This document shows, piece after piece, positions 16,852-25,447 of a stretch of 64,000 nucleotides of DNA. A program made the position numbers and the translations under genes. The notes beneath the pieces are model-generated. The model was not told where the DNA came from. It saw nothing but the letters and a program-made list of their open reading frames with translations, and searched no databases. The first letter of the stretch is position 1. Every line of letters starts with the position of its first letter. The DNA comes from UBA10646 sp003456175 (GTDB lineage Bacteria; Bacteroidota; Bacteroidia; Chitinophagales; Chitinophagaceae): positions 62,001-126,000 of the forward strand of contig DALYLQ010000001.1 in NCBI GenBank assembly GCA_031976225.1, given 5' to 3'.

Positions 16852-17206
16852 TTATTGTTGTTTGTTGGCTTGTTGTTCTTGCATTTGGCGGAACTTTTGG
16901 TAGAAAGCTTTGGCAAATACTTGCAAATCTTTCACCAAATCGGCATTGCCTGTACTGCGTTGAAAGCTATCGGCCATACCCATCATATGCTGGTAGTAAA
17001 AATCGGCCATTTCATCTACCATCATTTCCTTCGTCCATAAATCAATGCGTAGCGCCGATTTGTCGGCACCATCCCAAAAACTAACCATCATGGCTTTAGC
17101 ACGCTGAGGCTCNNNNNNNNNNNNNNNNNNNNTGTGCACGCCAGAGTATTTTTTCAGGTATTTTCTGCTCGTCAAGTTCAACATCAATTACAATACTGCT
17201 CTTCAT
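16852..17206 (-). CDS. gldC: Gliding motility protein GldC, interrupted by an assembly gap
   Basis: The 3' part encodes AKAMMVSFWDGADKSALRIDL, then WTKEMMVDEMADFYYQHMM, then MADSFQRSTGN, which I recognise as GldC, a cytoplasmic protein linked to gliding and T9SS function in Bacteroidota. The 5' part, from ATG 17206, gives MKSSIVIDVELDEQKIPEKI and then LWRA, the expected GldC N-terminus. The two parts are separated by 20 N. With exactly 20 bases the halves are out of frame (74 bases before the gap), so the true gap length should be 1 modulo 3, for example 19, 22 or 25. I treat the gene as intact in the organism. Confidence 0.85.
17113..17132. other. Assembly gap (20 N) inside gldC
   Basis: Twenty undetermined bases. 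The frame of the flanking gldC halves indicates that the number is a placeholder, not the real gap length. Confidence 0.99.
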
Positions 17207-17256
17207 ACAATATACATTAAGCTGCAAAAATAAGGCGGGTAGGCTACGCCTGTTTA

Positions 17257-18201
17257 TTAACTTAGAAAACTATCAAAAGCTTGTACTTGCTGCGCTATGG
17301 TGGGCAAGCTGCTGTTGTAATTATACCCAGCACTTGTAAATGCAGTTAGTTGCAATTCGCTTTTGTACAGGTATATCATTTGTTTTGCTAACGTGGTTTG
17401 TTCGTGCGTATTGTAGTAGGTAACACCCGGAACGATGTATTCGTGTTCTTGTTGCAGCACTGGTACTTTGGCTGCTAAAGCTGCATGTAACCTTGCGGTA
17501 AATGTATTGCCATCGCTAATTACTGCATATGCATAAGGAATCAGCGCTTCACCATCGGTTACTATTGCAACGCTATCGCGGTACTTATAAGTAATTAGTT
17601 TTTCTGTGATAATGGTAGCAATATTGGTATCGGATATCCAAAGTATCAGGTACATACTGCTATGCTGCCATTTTTTAAATCCTGAAAAGCCTTTTAAAAG
17701 TGCTATGTAAGCAGTGGCATCGCCATGGCTGTAGGCAAGAAAAAATAGATGCCCGTTCGTATAGTTCAAGCGAATTTGCTCTGCTGTTTCCCACGCATAA
17801 GGCTTGCATATCAGGTGGTTGGCTGGGCTCCATAACTGCGTATTGGTTGCCGTTATACCTGCTGGTAAGGGAGTTTCAAACAAGCATGGTGTATCGGTGG
17901 TTACATCCTTACGGTAAATGATTACGCGTTGTACCAAACTTGCTTTTTTGATGGCAAAAGGTGTTACGATGTGTGTAATGTGATGCTTTTTGATGATAGC
18001 TGGCAACTTTACCTGCTGCAAAAGCCAGCCATCATTTGTAGCCATACTTAGTACACGATACGGTTGTGTTGATGCTTGCTTATCGTTGATGCTACCATAC
18101 AAGCCATTTGTCGACATCGCCCATTGTTGCAGCAGCACTTGTATATGGGCTTCAAACGTATGTGGTTGTAGCGATGGATGATGTAAGAATAGCACGTTCA
18201 T
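17257..18201 (-). CDS. Putative glycosyltransferase-like protein
   Basis: A 314-residue soluble protein starting MNVLFLHHPSLQPHTFEAHIQ. Alternating strand/helix stretches and a C-terminal half with AYAVISDGNTFTARLHAALAAKVPVLQ and VPGVTYYNTHEQTTLAKQMIYLYKS resemble the GT-B donor-site half, where a conserved E(x7)E region usually lies. That Glu is not clearly present, so activity is doubtful and the family assignment is tentative. The frame extends to a TTG at 18210, but ATG 18201 gives the better N-terminus. It carries two copies of the dispersed word, at 17491 and 17907. Confidence 0.5.
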   Translation of the reverse strand: MNVLFLHHPSLQPHTFEAHIQVLLQQWAMSTNGLYGSINDKQASTQPYRVLSMATNDGWLLQQVKLPAIIKKHHITHIVTPFAIKKASLVQRVIIYRKDVTTDTPCLFETPLPAGITATNTQLWSPANHLICKPYAWETAEQIRLNYTNGHLFFLAYSHGDATAYIALLKGFSGFKKWQHSSMYLILWISDTNIATIITEKLITYKYRDSVAIVTDGEALIPYAYAVISDGNTFTARLHAALAAKVPVLQQEHEYIVPGVTYYNTHEQTTLAKQMIYLYKSELQLTAFTSAGYNYNSSLPTIAQQVQAFDSFLS

Positions 18202-18224
18202 GCATTGCAAAATTAAGCGTATCG

Positions 18225-18238
18225 CATTTGCCGTAAGG
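18225..18238 (-). repeat. Dispersed word between divergent genes
   Basis: CATTTGCCGTAAGG, the variant with a T-to-C change on the other strand, lies in the short region between the divergent glycosyltransferase-like and deacetylase genes. Confidence 0.85.
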
Positions 18239-18318
18239 CGTTAATTGTATTCACTAAAATTTAGCAAATAGCAAGTTGTTAGCATTACTTGCCAGCATCT
18301 ATATTTGTTGCATATTTT

Positions 18319-19155
18319 ATGTTTATGAGTTCCGCTGATAGTAGCGATGGTCGAAAATGGTTTACTTCCATTGCTTTTGTAGGGTTGTTGATGGCGAGTT
18401 GTAATGCTGCCGAAACCAAAGTTGATACTGCTAATCTACCTGTTATAGATACTCCTGCTGTTGCAAAGCCCAAAATGGCAACCTCGGCACCTGCAAATGC
18501 TACGTATGTGTATTTGAGTTTTGATGATGGTCCGCAACCGGGCACAATGGCTTGTTATAAAGTTTGTAAATCACTTGGGGTTCCTGCTACTTTTTACATG
18601 ATTGGTATTCACTTAGCCGATAAGCGTTCTATCAGTTGGTACGATTCTGTAAGGGCCGAGCCTAGTTTTTTAATTGCCAATCATAGCAATACGCATGCAT
18701 ATCGGAATAGATATACCACTTATTATACGAACCCTGATTCGGCTTTAGCAGATTTTATGAAAGCCGATCAACGCTTACAAGTGCCTTATAAAATAGCACG
18801 CTTTCCGGGTAATAATGCTTGGGCATTGCAGGGTAAGTTTAGAACTACCAAGCTTACACGTGCCTTAGCTCGTGCTATGGATAGCGTTGGTTATCAGGTG
18901 CTCGGTTGGGATGTAGAATGGCGGTTTAAGGGCGGCGATATGCCGGTACAATCAGTAGATGGGTTGCTGGCAGAACTAGATGCTGTTGTAAAACGTAAAG
19001 AATTATTTACCGCAAGGCACATTGTGATACTAGCACATGATCGCATGTTTAGAAGAGCTGAAGATGCCGCTAAATTGAAAGCTTTTATTGAAAAGCTACA
19101 AGCACGTAACTATGTTTTTGCAACCATGGATCAATACCCGGGCGTGAAAAAGTAG
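18319..19155 (+). CDS. Polysaccharide deacetylase (NodB domain) lipoprotein
   Basis: About 278 residues. The N-terminus has a lipobox-like LLMASC, so the protein is probably a lipoprotein facing the periplasm or surface. The NodB domain of carbohydrate esterase family 4 is visible: LSFDDGPQPGT (the metal-binding and catalytic Asp pair), ANHSNTHAY (the HxxxH-type metal ligands), RFPGNNAW, and a late ILAHDRM with the catalytic His. Such enzymes remove N-acetyl groups from chitin oligomers, peptidoglycan or exopolysaccharide. ATG 18319 or 18325 are both possible starts; an upstream TTG at 18289 is unlikely. A hydrolase gene follows on the same strand. Confidence 0.88.
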   Translation: MFMSSADSSDGRKWFTSIAFVGLLMASCNAAETKVDTANLPVIDTPAVAKPKMATSAPANATYVYLSFDDGPQPGTMACYKVCKSLGVPATFYMIGIHLADKRSISWYDSVRAEPSFLIANHSNTHAYRNRYTTYYTNPDSALADFMKADQRLQVPYKIARFPGNNAWALQGKFRTTKLTRALARAMDSVGYQVLGWDVEWRFKGGDMPVQSVDGLLAELDAVVKRKELFTARHIVILAHDRMFRRAEDAAKLKAFIEKLQARNYVFATMDQYPGVKK

Positions 19156-19205
19156 TGCTTTACCACTTTGTTATATAGCTTTACAGCTACACTTAACTAA
19201 CTACT

Positions 19206-20192
19206 ATGCAACGAAAGTGGCGTGTAATGCTAGCGATTGTATTTGCGCTGGCAGCCGTTTATTTTTTGGGTCCTACTGCTGAACCGCTTAAATACGAGTT
19301 GCCTCAATTGCAATTGGCGAGTGAACCGAAGGCATTAGCGGCCTTTGTAGCACAACAAGAAGCTGCCCAACCAATAAAGCCTGATAATGAAGCCGAAATT
19401 GTTTGGGCGAACGATAGCATGCCTGAAAAAACAAAATATGCTATTGTGTATTTGCCAGGGTTTTCGGCAACGAAAAATGAGGCAGCTCCAGTACATAAAA
19501 ATGTAGCGAAAGCTTTAGGTGCCAACATGTATTTGGCTAGGCTGCATGATCATGGATTAAATACGGAGGAACCTTTCTTGAATTTTAGTGCTGAACAATA
19601 CTGGCAATCGGCAGTACAAGCTTTGGCCATTGGCGAGCAGTTAGGCGATAGCGTTATTTTAATGAGTACAAGTACTGGCGGAACGTTGGCCCTAATGCTG
19701 TGTGCCGATGAACGTATTAATAAAAAAATTGCTGGCAATATTATGCTTAGCCCTAATATTGCCATTAACGATGGGGCTGCTTTTTTATTGAACAATCATT
19801 GGGGGCTACAAATTGCTAGAATGGTGCTTGGCGATAAATACATTTACAGCAGTGATCAACGCGAAGATTTTAAAAAATATTGGTACAGTAAATATCGTAT
19901 AGAAGGTGCAGTGGGCTTGCAAGAGTTAATTGAAAGCAGCATGAATGTGAATACGTTTAAAAAAGTAAAGCAGCCCATGTTGATGTTGTACTATTATAAA
20001 AATGATACTGCTCAAGACAAAGTAGTTAAGGTAAGTGCTATGCTTGAAATGTTTGATAGGGTGGCTAGTGAAGTGAAAGTAAAACAAGCGTTGCCAAATG
20101 CTGGCGACCATGTGCTAGGTAATCCCATCAAATCAAAAGATATTGAGGGCGTACAAGCCGCTATTCTAACGTTTTGTAAGCGTTATCAGTAA
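19206..20192 (+). CDS. Membrane-anchored or exported alpha/beta hydrolase
   Basis: A 328-residue protein with an uncleaved-looking N-terminal hydrophobic segment (residues 6-21). The nucleophile elbow is STSTGG (Ser156), a variant of GxSxG. The strand before the oxyanion hole reads AIVYLPGFSATK, and the C-terminal NAGDHVLGNPI holds the likely catalytic His. The serine-lipase/carboxylesterase type is a reasonable guess but the substrate is unknown. Its stop overlaps the start of the next gene (TAATG), which indicates coupling with the porin-like protein. Confidence 0.82.
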   Translation: MQRKWRVMLAIVFALAAVYFLGPTAEPLKYELPQLQLASEPKALAAFVAQQEAAQPIKPDNEAEIVWANDSMPEKTKYAIVYLPGFSATKNEAAPVHKNVAKALGANMYLARLHDHGLNTEEPFLNFSAEQYWQSAVQALAIGEQLGDSVILMSTSTGGTLALMLCADERINKKIAGNIMLSPNIAINDGAAFLLNNHWGLQIARMVLGDKYIYSSDQREDFKKYWYSKYRIEGAVGLQELIESSMNVNTFKKVKQPMLMLYYYKNDTAQDKVVKVSAMLEMFDRVASEVKVKQALPNAGDHVLGNPIKSKDIEGVQAAILTFCKRYQ

Positions 20193-21274
20193 TGCGTTAC
20201 CTCATAATTATCATTTGCTGCTGCTATCAACAAGTATATGCTCAGCAAAATATACCAGCCGATACGCCTGTGTTACAGTGGAGTGGTTATGCCGAAGTAT
20301 ATTGGCAGTATAATGCGAACAAACCCACTACCAATGCACAAGCTCCTTTTGTATATAGCCATCATCGGTTGAATGAGGTTGCTGTTAATCTTGCTTTTGT
20401 AGCTGCTAAGTATGCATCGAAACGTTACCGAGCTAATCTGGCATTGGCTACGGGTACTTACATGAATGCCAATTATGCTAGTGAGCCAGGGGTGTTACAA
20501 TACGTATATGAGGCCAACGTAGGTGTACGTATTGATAAGCAAGGCCGATGGTGGATTGATGCTGGCATTATGCCTTCACACATTGGTTTTGAAATGGCTA
20601 CGAGTAAAAACTGTTGGGCGTTAACACGTAGTATGAGTGCTGATAATAGTCCGTATTACGAAGCTGGTGCAAAGCTTAGTTATACCAGCAATAATCAAAA
20701 ATGGCAAATGGCTTTTTTGTTGTTGAACGGCTGGCAACGAATTCAAAGAGTAGCAGGCAATAGTACCCCTGCCTTTGGCACGCAAGTAACCTATACGCCT
20801 AATACAACCATAACGCTTAACAGTAGTACGTATATAGGCAACGATTTTCCAGATAGCACGGCTAGGTGGCGTTACTTTCATAACTTCTACAGCATTATAC
20901 AATTACATAAAAAATGGGCGATAACTGCGGGTGTTGATATTGGTGCACAACAAGCTGCCGAACAAAAATCGCAATTACATACATGGTGGAATACTGTAGT
21001 GTTATTACAATACAAGGCTAATCATCAATTAAGTTACTGCTTGCGAGGCGAGCATTTTAGCGATCCTCAAAAGATACAGCTTGCAACAGGCTTACCTTAC
21101 GGTGCAACGATAGATGGCCTTTCGGCAAATGTTGATTATGCCATTACACCAAGTGTGCATTGGCGTACCGAAGTTAAATGGATGCAAAGTAATACAGCCG
21201 TTTTTCAAAAGCTAACCCAAGCATTAACAAGGCAGCAAGTTACCATGGCAACAAGTATTGCTGTTGATTTATAA
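20192..21274 (+). CDS. Outer-membrane beta-barrel protein, porin-like (BBP2/OmpL type)
   Basis: A 360-residue protein with a signal peptide (ending VYAQ at about residue 18) and alternating amphipathic strands rich in Trp/Tyr. Features such as SGYAEVYWQYN, GRWWIDAGIMPSHIGFE and a C-terminal strand ending in Leu fit the putative beta-barrel porin-2 family. It is expected to sit in the outer membrane, but its solute is unknown. It ends only five bases before the convergent glycosyltransferase gene, with no room for a terminator. Confidence 0.78.
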   Translation: MRYLIIIICCCYQQVYAQQNIPADTPVLQWSGYAEVYWQYNANKPTTNAQAPFVYSHHRLNEVAVNLAFVAAKYASKRYRANLALATGTYMNANYASEPGVLQYVYEANVGVRIDKQGRWWIDAGIMPSHIGFEMATSKNCWALTRSMSADNSPYYEAGAKLSYTSNNQKWQMAFLLLNGWQRIQRVAGNSTPAFGTQVTYTPNTTITLNSSTYIGNDFPDSTARWRYFHNFYSIIQLHKKWAITAGVDIGAQQAAEQKSQLHTWWNTVVLLQYKANHQLSYCLRGEHFSDPQKIQLATGLPYGATIDGLSANVDYAITPSVHWRTEVKWMQSNTAVFQKLTQALTRQQVTMATSIAVDL

Positions 21275-21279
21275 AATTA

Positions 21280-22341
21280 CTAATAGCCCAAGAGCCAAGT
21301 ATCGTCGTAAGCATTGCCAATATAATTTCCTTGCGTTGTATGTACTGTTGTTTTAGTTTGTGCCATTTCCATGGCGCGGCTCACTATGGTATGCGTCGGA
21401 AGAAAATAGCTATTCTGAGTAGTGTTAGGTTGTAACAGCCAATCATTTACCGTAAGGTGAAATTGTGCATTCATGGTAGGAACAATGGTAACACCCAATT
21501 GTGCTAAAGCAGCTGCATTGCATAATTGCTCATATTGACCTTTAATGGGCAAACAAAGTATTTTTTTGTTGAGGTACATAGCTTCGGCCGGTGTTTCAAA
21601 GCCTGCTCCCGTAATTACCCCAGAGCAATGTATTAAACTTTCTGTAAATGCCTTATTGCTTACTGGCTGCAACAGTACGTTGTGTAATTTTTGTGCGGTT
21701 GATACCTCTTTTGAAAATACATGAAACTCGTAGTTGGGCAGTTGAAATAAATGCGGTAATAGCGCTGCATTGCTGTAATGACCAAGATACACCGTAATAT
21801 GTCCGTGATTTTTCGGCTTACTTTCAACAATAGCATTTTTAATAACGGGCGGTAGGATAAAATGATCGTAAGGTTGAAAATGTAAGCCTATATATTGTGT
21901 TGCAGCAGCGTAGTTGCGTAGTATAAATTCTCCCATGATGTTTTGCTTTTTAGGCCGTGGCGTTTTGCTGCTTTGAAAGCTTGCCTGATGACCAATTTGT
22001 ACGCTTGGCACACGTTGTAATTTGCAAGCTAGTGCTGTAACACAATCGAAATCATTGATGATAAGATCATACGCCTTTACAGGCAAATGCATTGCCTGAT
22101 TCCATAAGGTGAAAGGGTTGCAATGCTGCAGCATTTTTGCATAATGTAAGCCGCCGTAATTCCCGTAAAATAAGCTTAAACCTTTACTACGATACGTAAC
22201 ATTGAAAGGCACTGAAAGCGAGCTGTTGCTGCCACTTAGCAATACATATACTTGGCCGTATGCTTGTAAATAGGGCATGAGTTCAATAGCACGTGCAATA
22301 TGACCGTTGCCCGTTGCTTGTATGCTATATAAAATTTTCAT
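21280..22341 (-). CDS. GT-B glycosyltransferase family protein
   Basis: A 353-residue protein beginning MKILYSIQATGNGHIARAIEL, the GxGH glycine-rich loop of GT28/MurG-like and related GT-B enzymes. A C-terminal nucleotide-sugar half contains SGVITGAGFETPAEAMYLNKKILCLPIKGQYEQLCNAAALAQLG, typical of the donor-binding region. There is no membrane segment. It is four bases downstream of the LpxH-like gene on the same strand, so the two are almost certainly cotranscribed. Together they suggest a role in envelope glycolipid synthesis. The acceptor and sugar cannot be told. Confidence 0.83.
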   Translation of the reverse strand: MKILYSIQATGNGHIARAIELMPYLQAYGQVYVLLSGSNSSLSVPFNVTYRSKGLSLFYGNYGGLHYAKMLQHCNPFTLWNQAMHLPVKAYDLIINDFDCVTALACKLQRVPSVQIGHQASFQSSKTPRPKKQNIMGEFILRNYAAATQYIGLHFQPYDHFILPPVIKNAIVESKPKNHGHITVYLGHYSNAALLPHLFQLPNYEFHVFSKEVSTAQKLHNVLLQPVSNKAFTESLIHCSGVITGAGFETPAEAMYLNKKILCLPIKGQYEQLCNAAALAQLGVTIVPTMNAQFHLTVNDWLLQPNTTQNSYFLPTHTIVSRAMEMAQTKTTVHTTQGNYIGNAYDDTWLLGY

Positions 22342-22345
22342 GTTG

Positions 22346-23230
22346 TTAGAAGCTGGGTTGTATTGTATTCGGTTGTATGCCTGTACTGGCTACAAGTGTG
22401 TTTAGTAACACATTGATATCGTCGGGTATTACATTTAAGCGAGGTGGTTTATTATCGAACTTGGTGGTGTAATTATCATGATAATCTTTCGCGTTAAAAT
22501 GATAAATGCTCCACGCATTTTGTTGAAACTCTAATGCTGTTAAATTTTCAATCCAATCGCCGCTGTTTAAATAGGTAACGCTGCCTTTATCTGTTGTGAT
22601 TGTACGTTGCTGTGGCTGGTGAATATGTCCGCAAATCACATAGTCATAACCTTTTTCAATGGCAAGTTCTGCGGCAGTTTGCTCAAAGTCGGCAATCCAG
22701 CGAACCGCTTTTTTTACGCCATTTTTTACGCGTTTGCTAAGGCTCATTTTTTCTTTACCAAGTAGCTTTAACAGCCAGTTAATACAGCTATTAAGTATAA
22801 TTAGTAAGTCGTAGCCTTTACCGCCAAGTTTGGCAAGTAGTTTAGCACTGCCTTTGGTAGTAGCATCGAAAACATCGCCATGAAAAATCCACGTCATTTT
22901 GCCATCTATTTCCATTACTACCTTGTCTGTTAGCTGAAAGTTACCCAACTGTACATCAGCATATCTGCGAAGCATTTCATCGTGGTTGCCTGTTATGTAT
23001 ATCACCCGCGTTCCATTTGCCATAAGGCTAAATACTTCTTTTATTACTTGCATGTGGCTTGGTGGGAAGTAGCGTTTACTAAACTGCCAACCATCTATAA
23101 TATCTCCGTTGAGTACTAAAATTTGTGGTTGAATACTTTTTAGGTAATGTACCAATTCTGTTGCTTGACAACCATACGTGCCTAAGTGAACATCGCTGAT
23201 AACAGAAATTGCGAGCTGCCTACGTTCCAT
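22346..23230 (-). CDS. UDP-2,3-diacylglucosamine diphosphatase-like metallophosphoesterase
   Basis: A 294-residue calcineurin-like phosphoesterase. The metal ligands are all visible: SDVHLG, LNGDIIDGW, TGNHDEMLRR, FHGDVFD and CGHIHQP. The layout resembles LpxH and related enzymes that hydrolyse UDP-diacylglucosamine in lipid A synthesis, and homologues of unknown specificity are common. It is longer than E. coli LpxH (240 residues), so the precise substrate is uncertain. It is first in an operon with the glycosyltransferase and divergent from the TetR-efflux operon. Confidence 0.82.
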   Translation of the reverse strand: MERRQLAISVISDVHLGTYGCQATELVHYLKSIQPQILVLNGDIIDGWQFSKRYFPPSHMQVIKEVFSLMANGTRVIYITGNHDEMLRRYADVQLGNFQLTDKVVMEIDGKMTWIFHGDVFDATTKGSAKLLAKLGGKGYDLLIILNSCINWLLKLLGKEKMSLSKRVKNGVKKAVRWIADFEQTAAELAIEKGYDYVICGHIHQPQQRTITTDKGSVTYLNSGDWIENLTALEFQQNAWSIYHFNAKDYHDNYTTKFDNKPPRLNVIPDDINVLLNTLVASTGIQPNTIQPSF

Positions 23231-23376
23231 TACAGTGGTTTTTCAAAATTCCCTTGCTCATATTAACATAATATTACGTGTGCATGATGCTATGATGAAG
23301 GAATTATGAACTAAAAGTTACTTACGTAAATAGAAAATACCGTTCATCACAAATTCAGAAAATTAGTTTTGGAAAC

Positions 23377-23407
23377 TTTGGACGATAAAAAAGTTTCTCT
23401 AGTTTTG
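23377..23407 (+). promoter_or_regulatory. Promoter of the TetR-efflux operon
   Basis: TTTG at 23377-23380 and TAGTTTTG at 23400-23407 are separated by 19 bases, an exact match to the Bacteroidota promoter form TTTG-N19-TAnnTTTG. It ends 23 bases before the TetR start. A second TAGTTTTG lies at 23364-23371. The wider region 23231-23430 also has an ACTTACGTAAAT word at 23320. Confidence 0.8.
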
Positions 23408-23430
23408 CTTCCGTTTTTAAATAGGTACAA

Positions 23431-24042
23431 ATGGATGTGAAGGAAAGAATACGTGAAAAAGCAAAAGAGCTGTTTTTCCGGTATGGCTTCAAGTCGGTTA
23501 CCATGGATGAAATAGCCTCACAGCTTGGTATAAGCAAAAAAACGCTGTATCAGTATTATGGCGATAAAGACATGTTTGTGGATGAGGTGATGGAAGGTGA
23601 GATGGAATGCATGCGAGCAGATTATCATGAAATGAAAGCAGCAGCTGAAAATGCTATTGATGAATGCTTGCGTGATTTAGAATCGATGGAAGCGGTAATG
23701 AATACCATGAACCCTATTGTGGTGTTTGATTTAGAAAAGTTTTATCCAAAAACATTTGCAAAATTTAAACAGCATAAAAATACTTTTTGGCTAGAAGAGA
23801 TTAGATCAAATATTGAACGTGGCCGATCTGAAGAATTATATCGTACCGATTTTGATATAGATATTATTTCCAGATTCAGAATTGATGCGGCTTTCATCAT
23901 GTTTAATCAAGAAATGTTCCCTTATCCTAAGTATAATTTGATGCAGGTAAGCAAAGAGATATATCTCCATTTTTTAAATGGAATAGTGTCTGCTAAAGGC
24001 AAGAAAATTTTAGATAAATACATCGCCAAGCGTAATAAATAA
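23431..24042 (+). CDS. TetR/AcrR family transcriptional regulator
   Basis: A 203-residue regulator. The N-terminal helix-turn-helix is clear: about residues 16-50 (FRYGFKSVTMDEIASQLGIS, then KKTLYQYYGDKDMFVDEV). The remaining all-helical ligand-binding part is variable. It is the first gene of a four-gene operon with a TolC-like protein, a periplasmic adaptor and an RND pump, and very probably represses the operon until a substrate binds. The promoter at 23377-23407 lies directly upstream. Confidence 0.93.
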   Translation: MDVKERIREKAKELFFRYGFKSVTMDEIASQLGISKKTLYQYYGDKDMFVDEVMEGEMECMRADYHEMKAAAENAIDECLRDLESMEAVMNTMNPIVVFDLEKFYPKTFAKFKQHKNTFWLEEIRSNIERGRSEELYRTDFDIDIISRFRIDAAFIMFNQEMFPYPKYNLMQVSKEIYLHFLNGIVSAKGKKILDKYIAKRNK

Positions 24043-24065
24043 CTTAATTAATCATAAACCCTTGT

Positions 24066-25412
24066 ATGAAATATGTAGTTCAATGCTTTTTACTATTGCT
24101 GCCAGCAATGGTATGGGCACAAGAAAAAGAAGAGAATTTAGTAACCGCACATGCGTTCACAATTGCCGATTGTATTGAATATGCCAAGCGGCATAATGTG
24201 CAAGTGAAAAATGCACTCTTAAATGTGCAAATTCAGCAACAAACCAATCGTAACATCACTAGTGCCGCTTTACCGACTATTTCTGGAAATGCTGCCTTTA
24301 CAGATTATCTACAAATACCTGTATCGGTAATTCCGGGTGAGATATTTGGTGGTGCCCCTGGCTCGTTTGTACCAGTTCAGTTTGGTGTGAAGTACAACAC
24401 TAATGTTGGTTTGAACTTGCAACAGTTGCTATTTGATGGTCAGGTTTTTGTTGGCTTACAAGCACGTAAGGCTAGTATTGAATTTCAACAAAAAGCTTAC
24501 GAAGTAACAGCGCAAGCGATTAGAGCTAATATCTACAAGATTTATTATCAGTTGGTAGCTGCTAAAACACAGTTAGAAATTTTAGATGCCAATATTGTAA
24601 GAGCAAAAAAGTTTGAATCAGATGCAAAGGCGCTCTATAAAAATGGGTTTGCTGAAAAGTTAGATGCCGATAGGGCTGCTGTTCAGGTTGCAAATCTTGA
24701 AATGCAAAGAATGTCTGTGCAAACACAAATAGATAATGGTTATGTTGGTTTAAAGTTTTTAATGGGTATGCCTATTAAAGATTCTTTGTTGCTAACAGAA
24801 ACCATCTCAGAAGATCAATTAAAAGAACAGTTACTTGATAATAATTACGATTATAACAATCGTCTAGAATATCAGTATGCTATGCTTGGTAAGCGATTGG
24901 GCGAATACAATGTTAAGCGTTACAAACTCGCTTACTTACCAACGGTAGCATTAAGTGGTACCTATGTGCATCAAACACAACGTAATCAGTTTGATATGTT
25001 CAAGAAGGGAACACCTTGGTTTAATACCTCGATTATTGGTTTGAATATCTCAGTACCCATTTTCGATGGTTTTGCTAAAGATGCTAACCTTAGAAAAGCA
25101 AAACTGGAGTTGCAACAAACTGAGAATAATATCGCTGATTTCAAAAATCAAGTAGATAATGAGGTGAAGCAAGCATATAACACTTACAAGAATGCAATTC
25201 TGATGTTAGATAATCTGAAAAAGAATAGCAACCTTGCTGAACAGGTATATCTACAAACAAAAAAGAAATTTGAAAGCGGACTCGCAAGCAACACAGATGT
25301 AACCAATACACAAGCAGATTTAATTACAGCACAAACCAATTACATCAATGCGATGTATACTGCCATTATTGCTAAGGTAGATTACATGAAAGCAACCGGA
25401 AAATTACCATAA
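24066..25412 (+). CDS. TolC family outer-membrane efflux protein
   Basis: A 448-residue protein with a signal peptide (ending MVWAQ at about residue 19). Two long internally similar halves with coiled-coil helices (for example LQARKASIEFQQKAYEVTAQ and NIADFKNQVDNEVKQAYNTY) and repeated amphipathic strands are typical of TolC trimers, which form the outer-membrane duct of tripartite pumps. It follows the TetR gene by 23 bases and precedes the adaptor by 35. Confidence 0.93.
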   Translation: MKYVVQCFLLLLPAMVWAQEKEENLVTAHAFTIADCIEYAKRHNVQVKNALLNVQIQQQTNRNITSAALPTISGNAAFTDYLQIPVSVIPGEIFGGAPGSFVPVQFGVKYNTNVGLNLQQLLFDGQVFVGLQARKASIEFQQKAYEVTAQAIRANIYKIYYQLVAAKTQLEILDANIVRAKKFESDAKALYKNGFAEKLDADRAAVQVANLEMQRMSVQTQIDNGYVGLKFLMGMPIKDSLLLTETISEDQLKEQLLDNNYDYNNRLEYQYAMLGKRLGEYNVKRYKLAYLPTVALSGTYVHQTQRNQFDMFKKGTPWFNTSIIGLNISVPIFDGFAKDANLRKAKLELQQTENNIADFKNQVDNEVKQAYNTYKNAILMLDNLKKNSNLAEQVYLQTKKKFESGLASNTDVTNTQADLITAQTNYINAMYTAIIAKVDYMKATGKLP

Positions 25413-25447
25413 CTAAATACTTAATCTTAAAAGAAAATAGCATTTAT

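Noticed and set aside
17113..17132. gldC as a pseudogene
   Set aside because: The apparent frame break comes from the N-run placeholder. Both flanks encode good GldC sequence.
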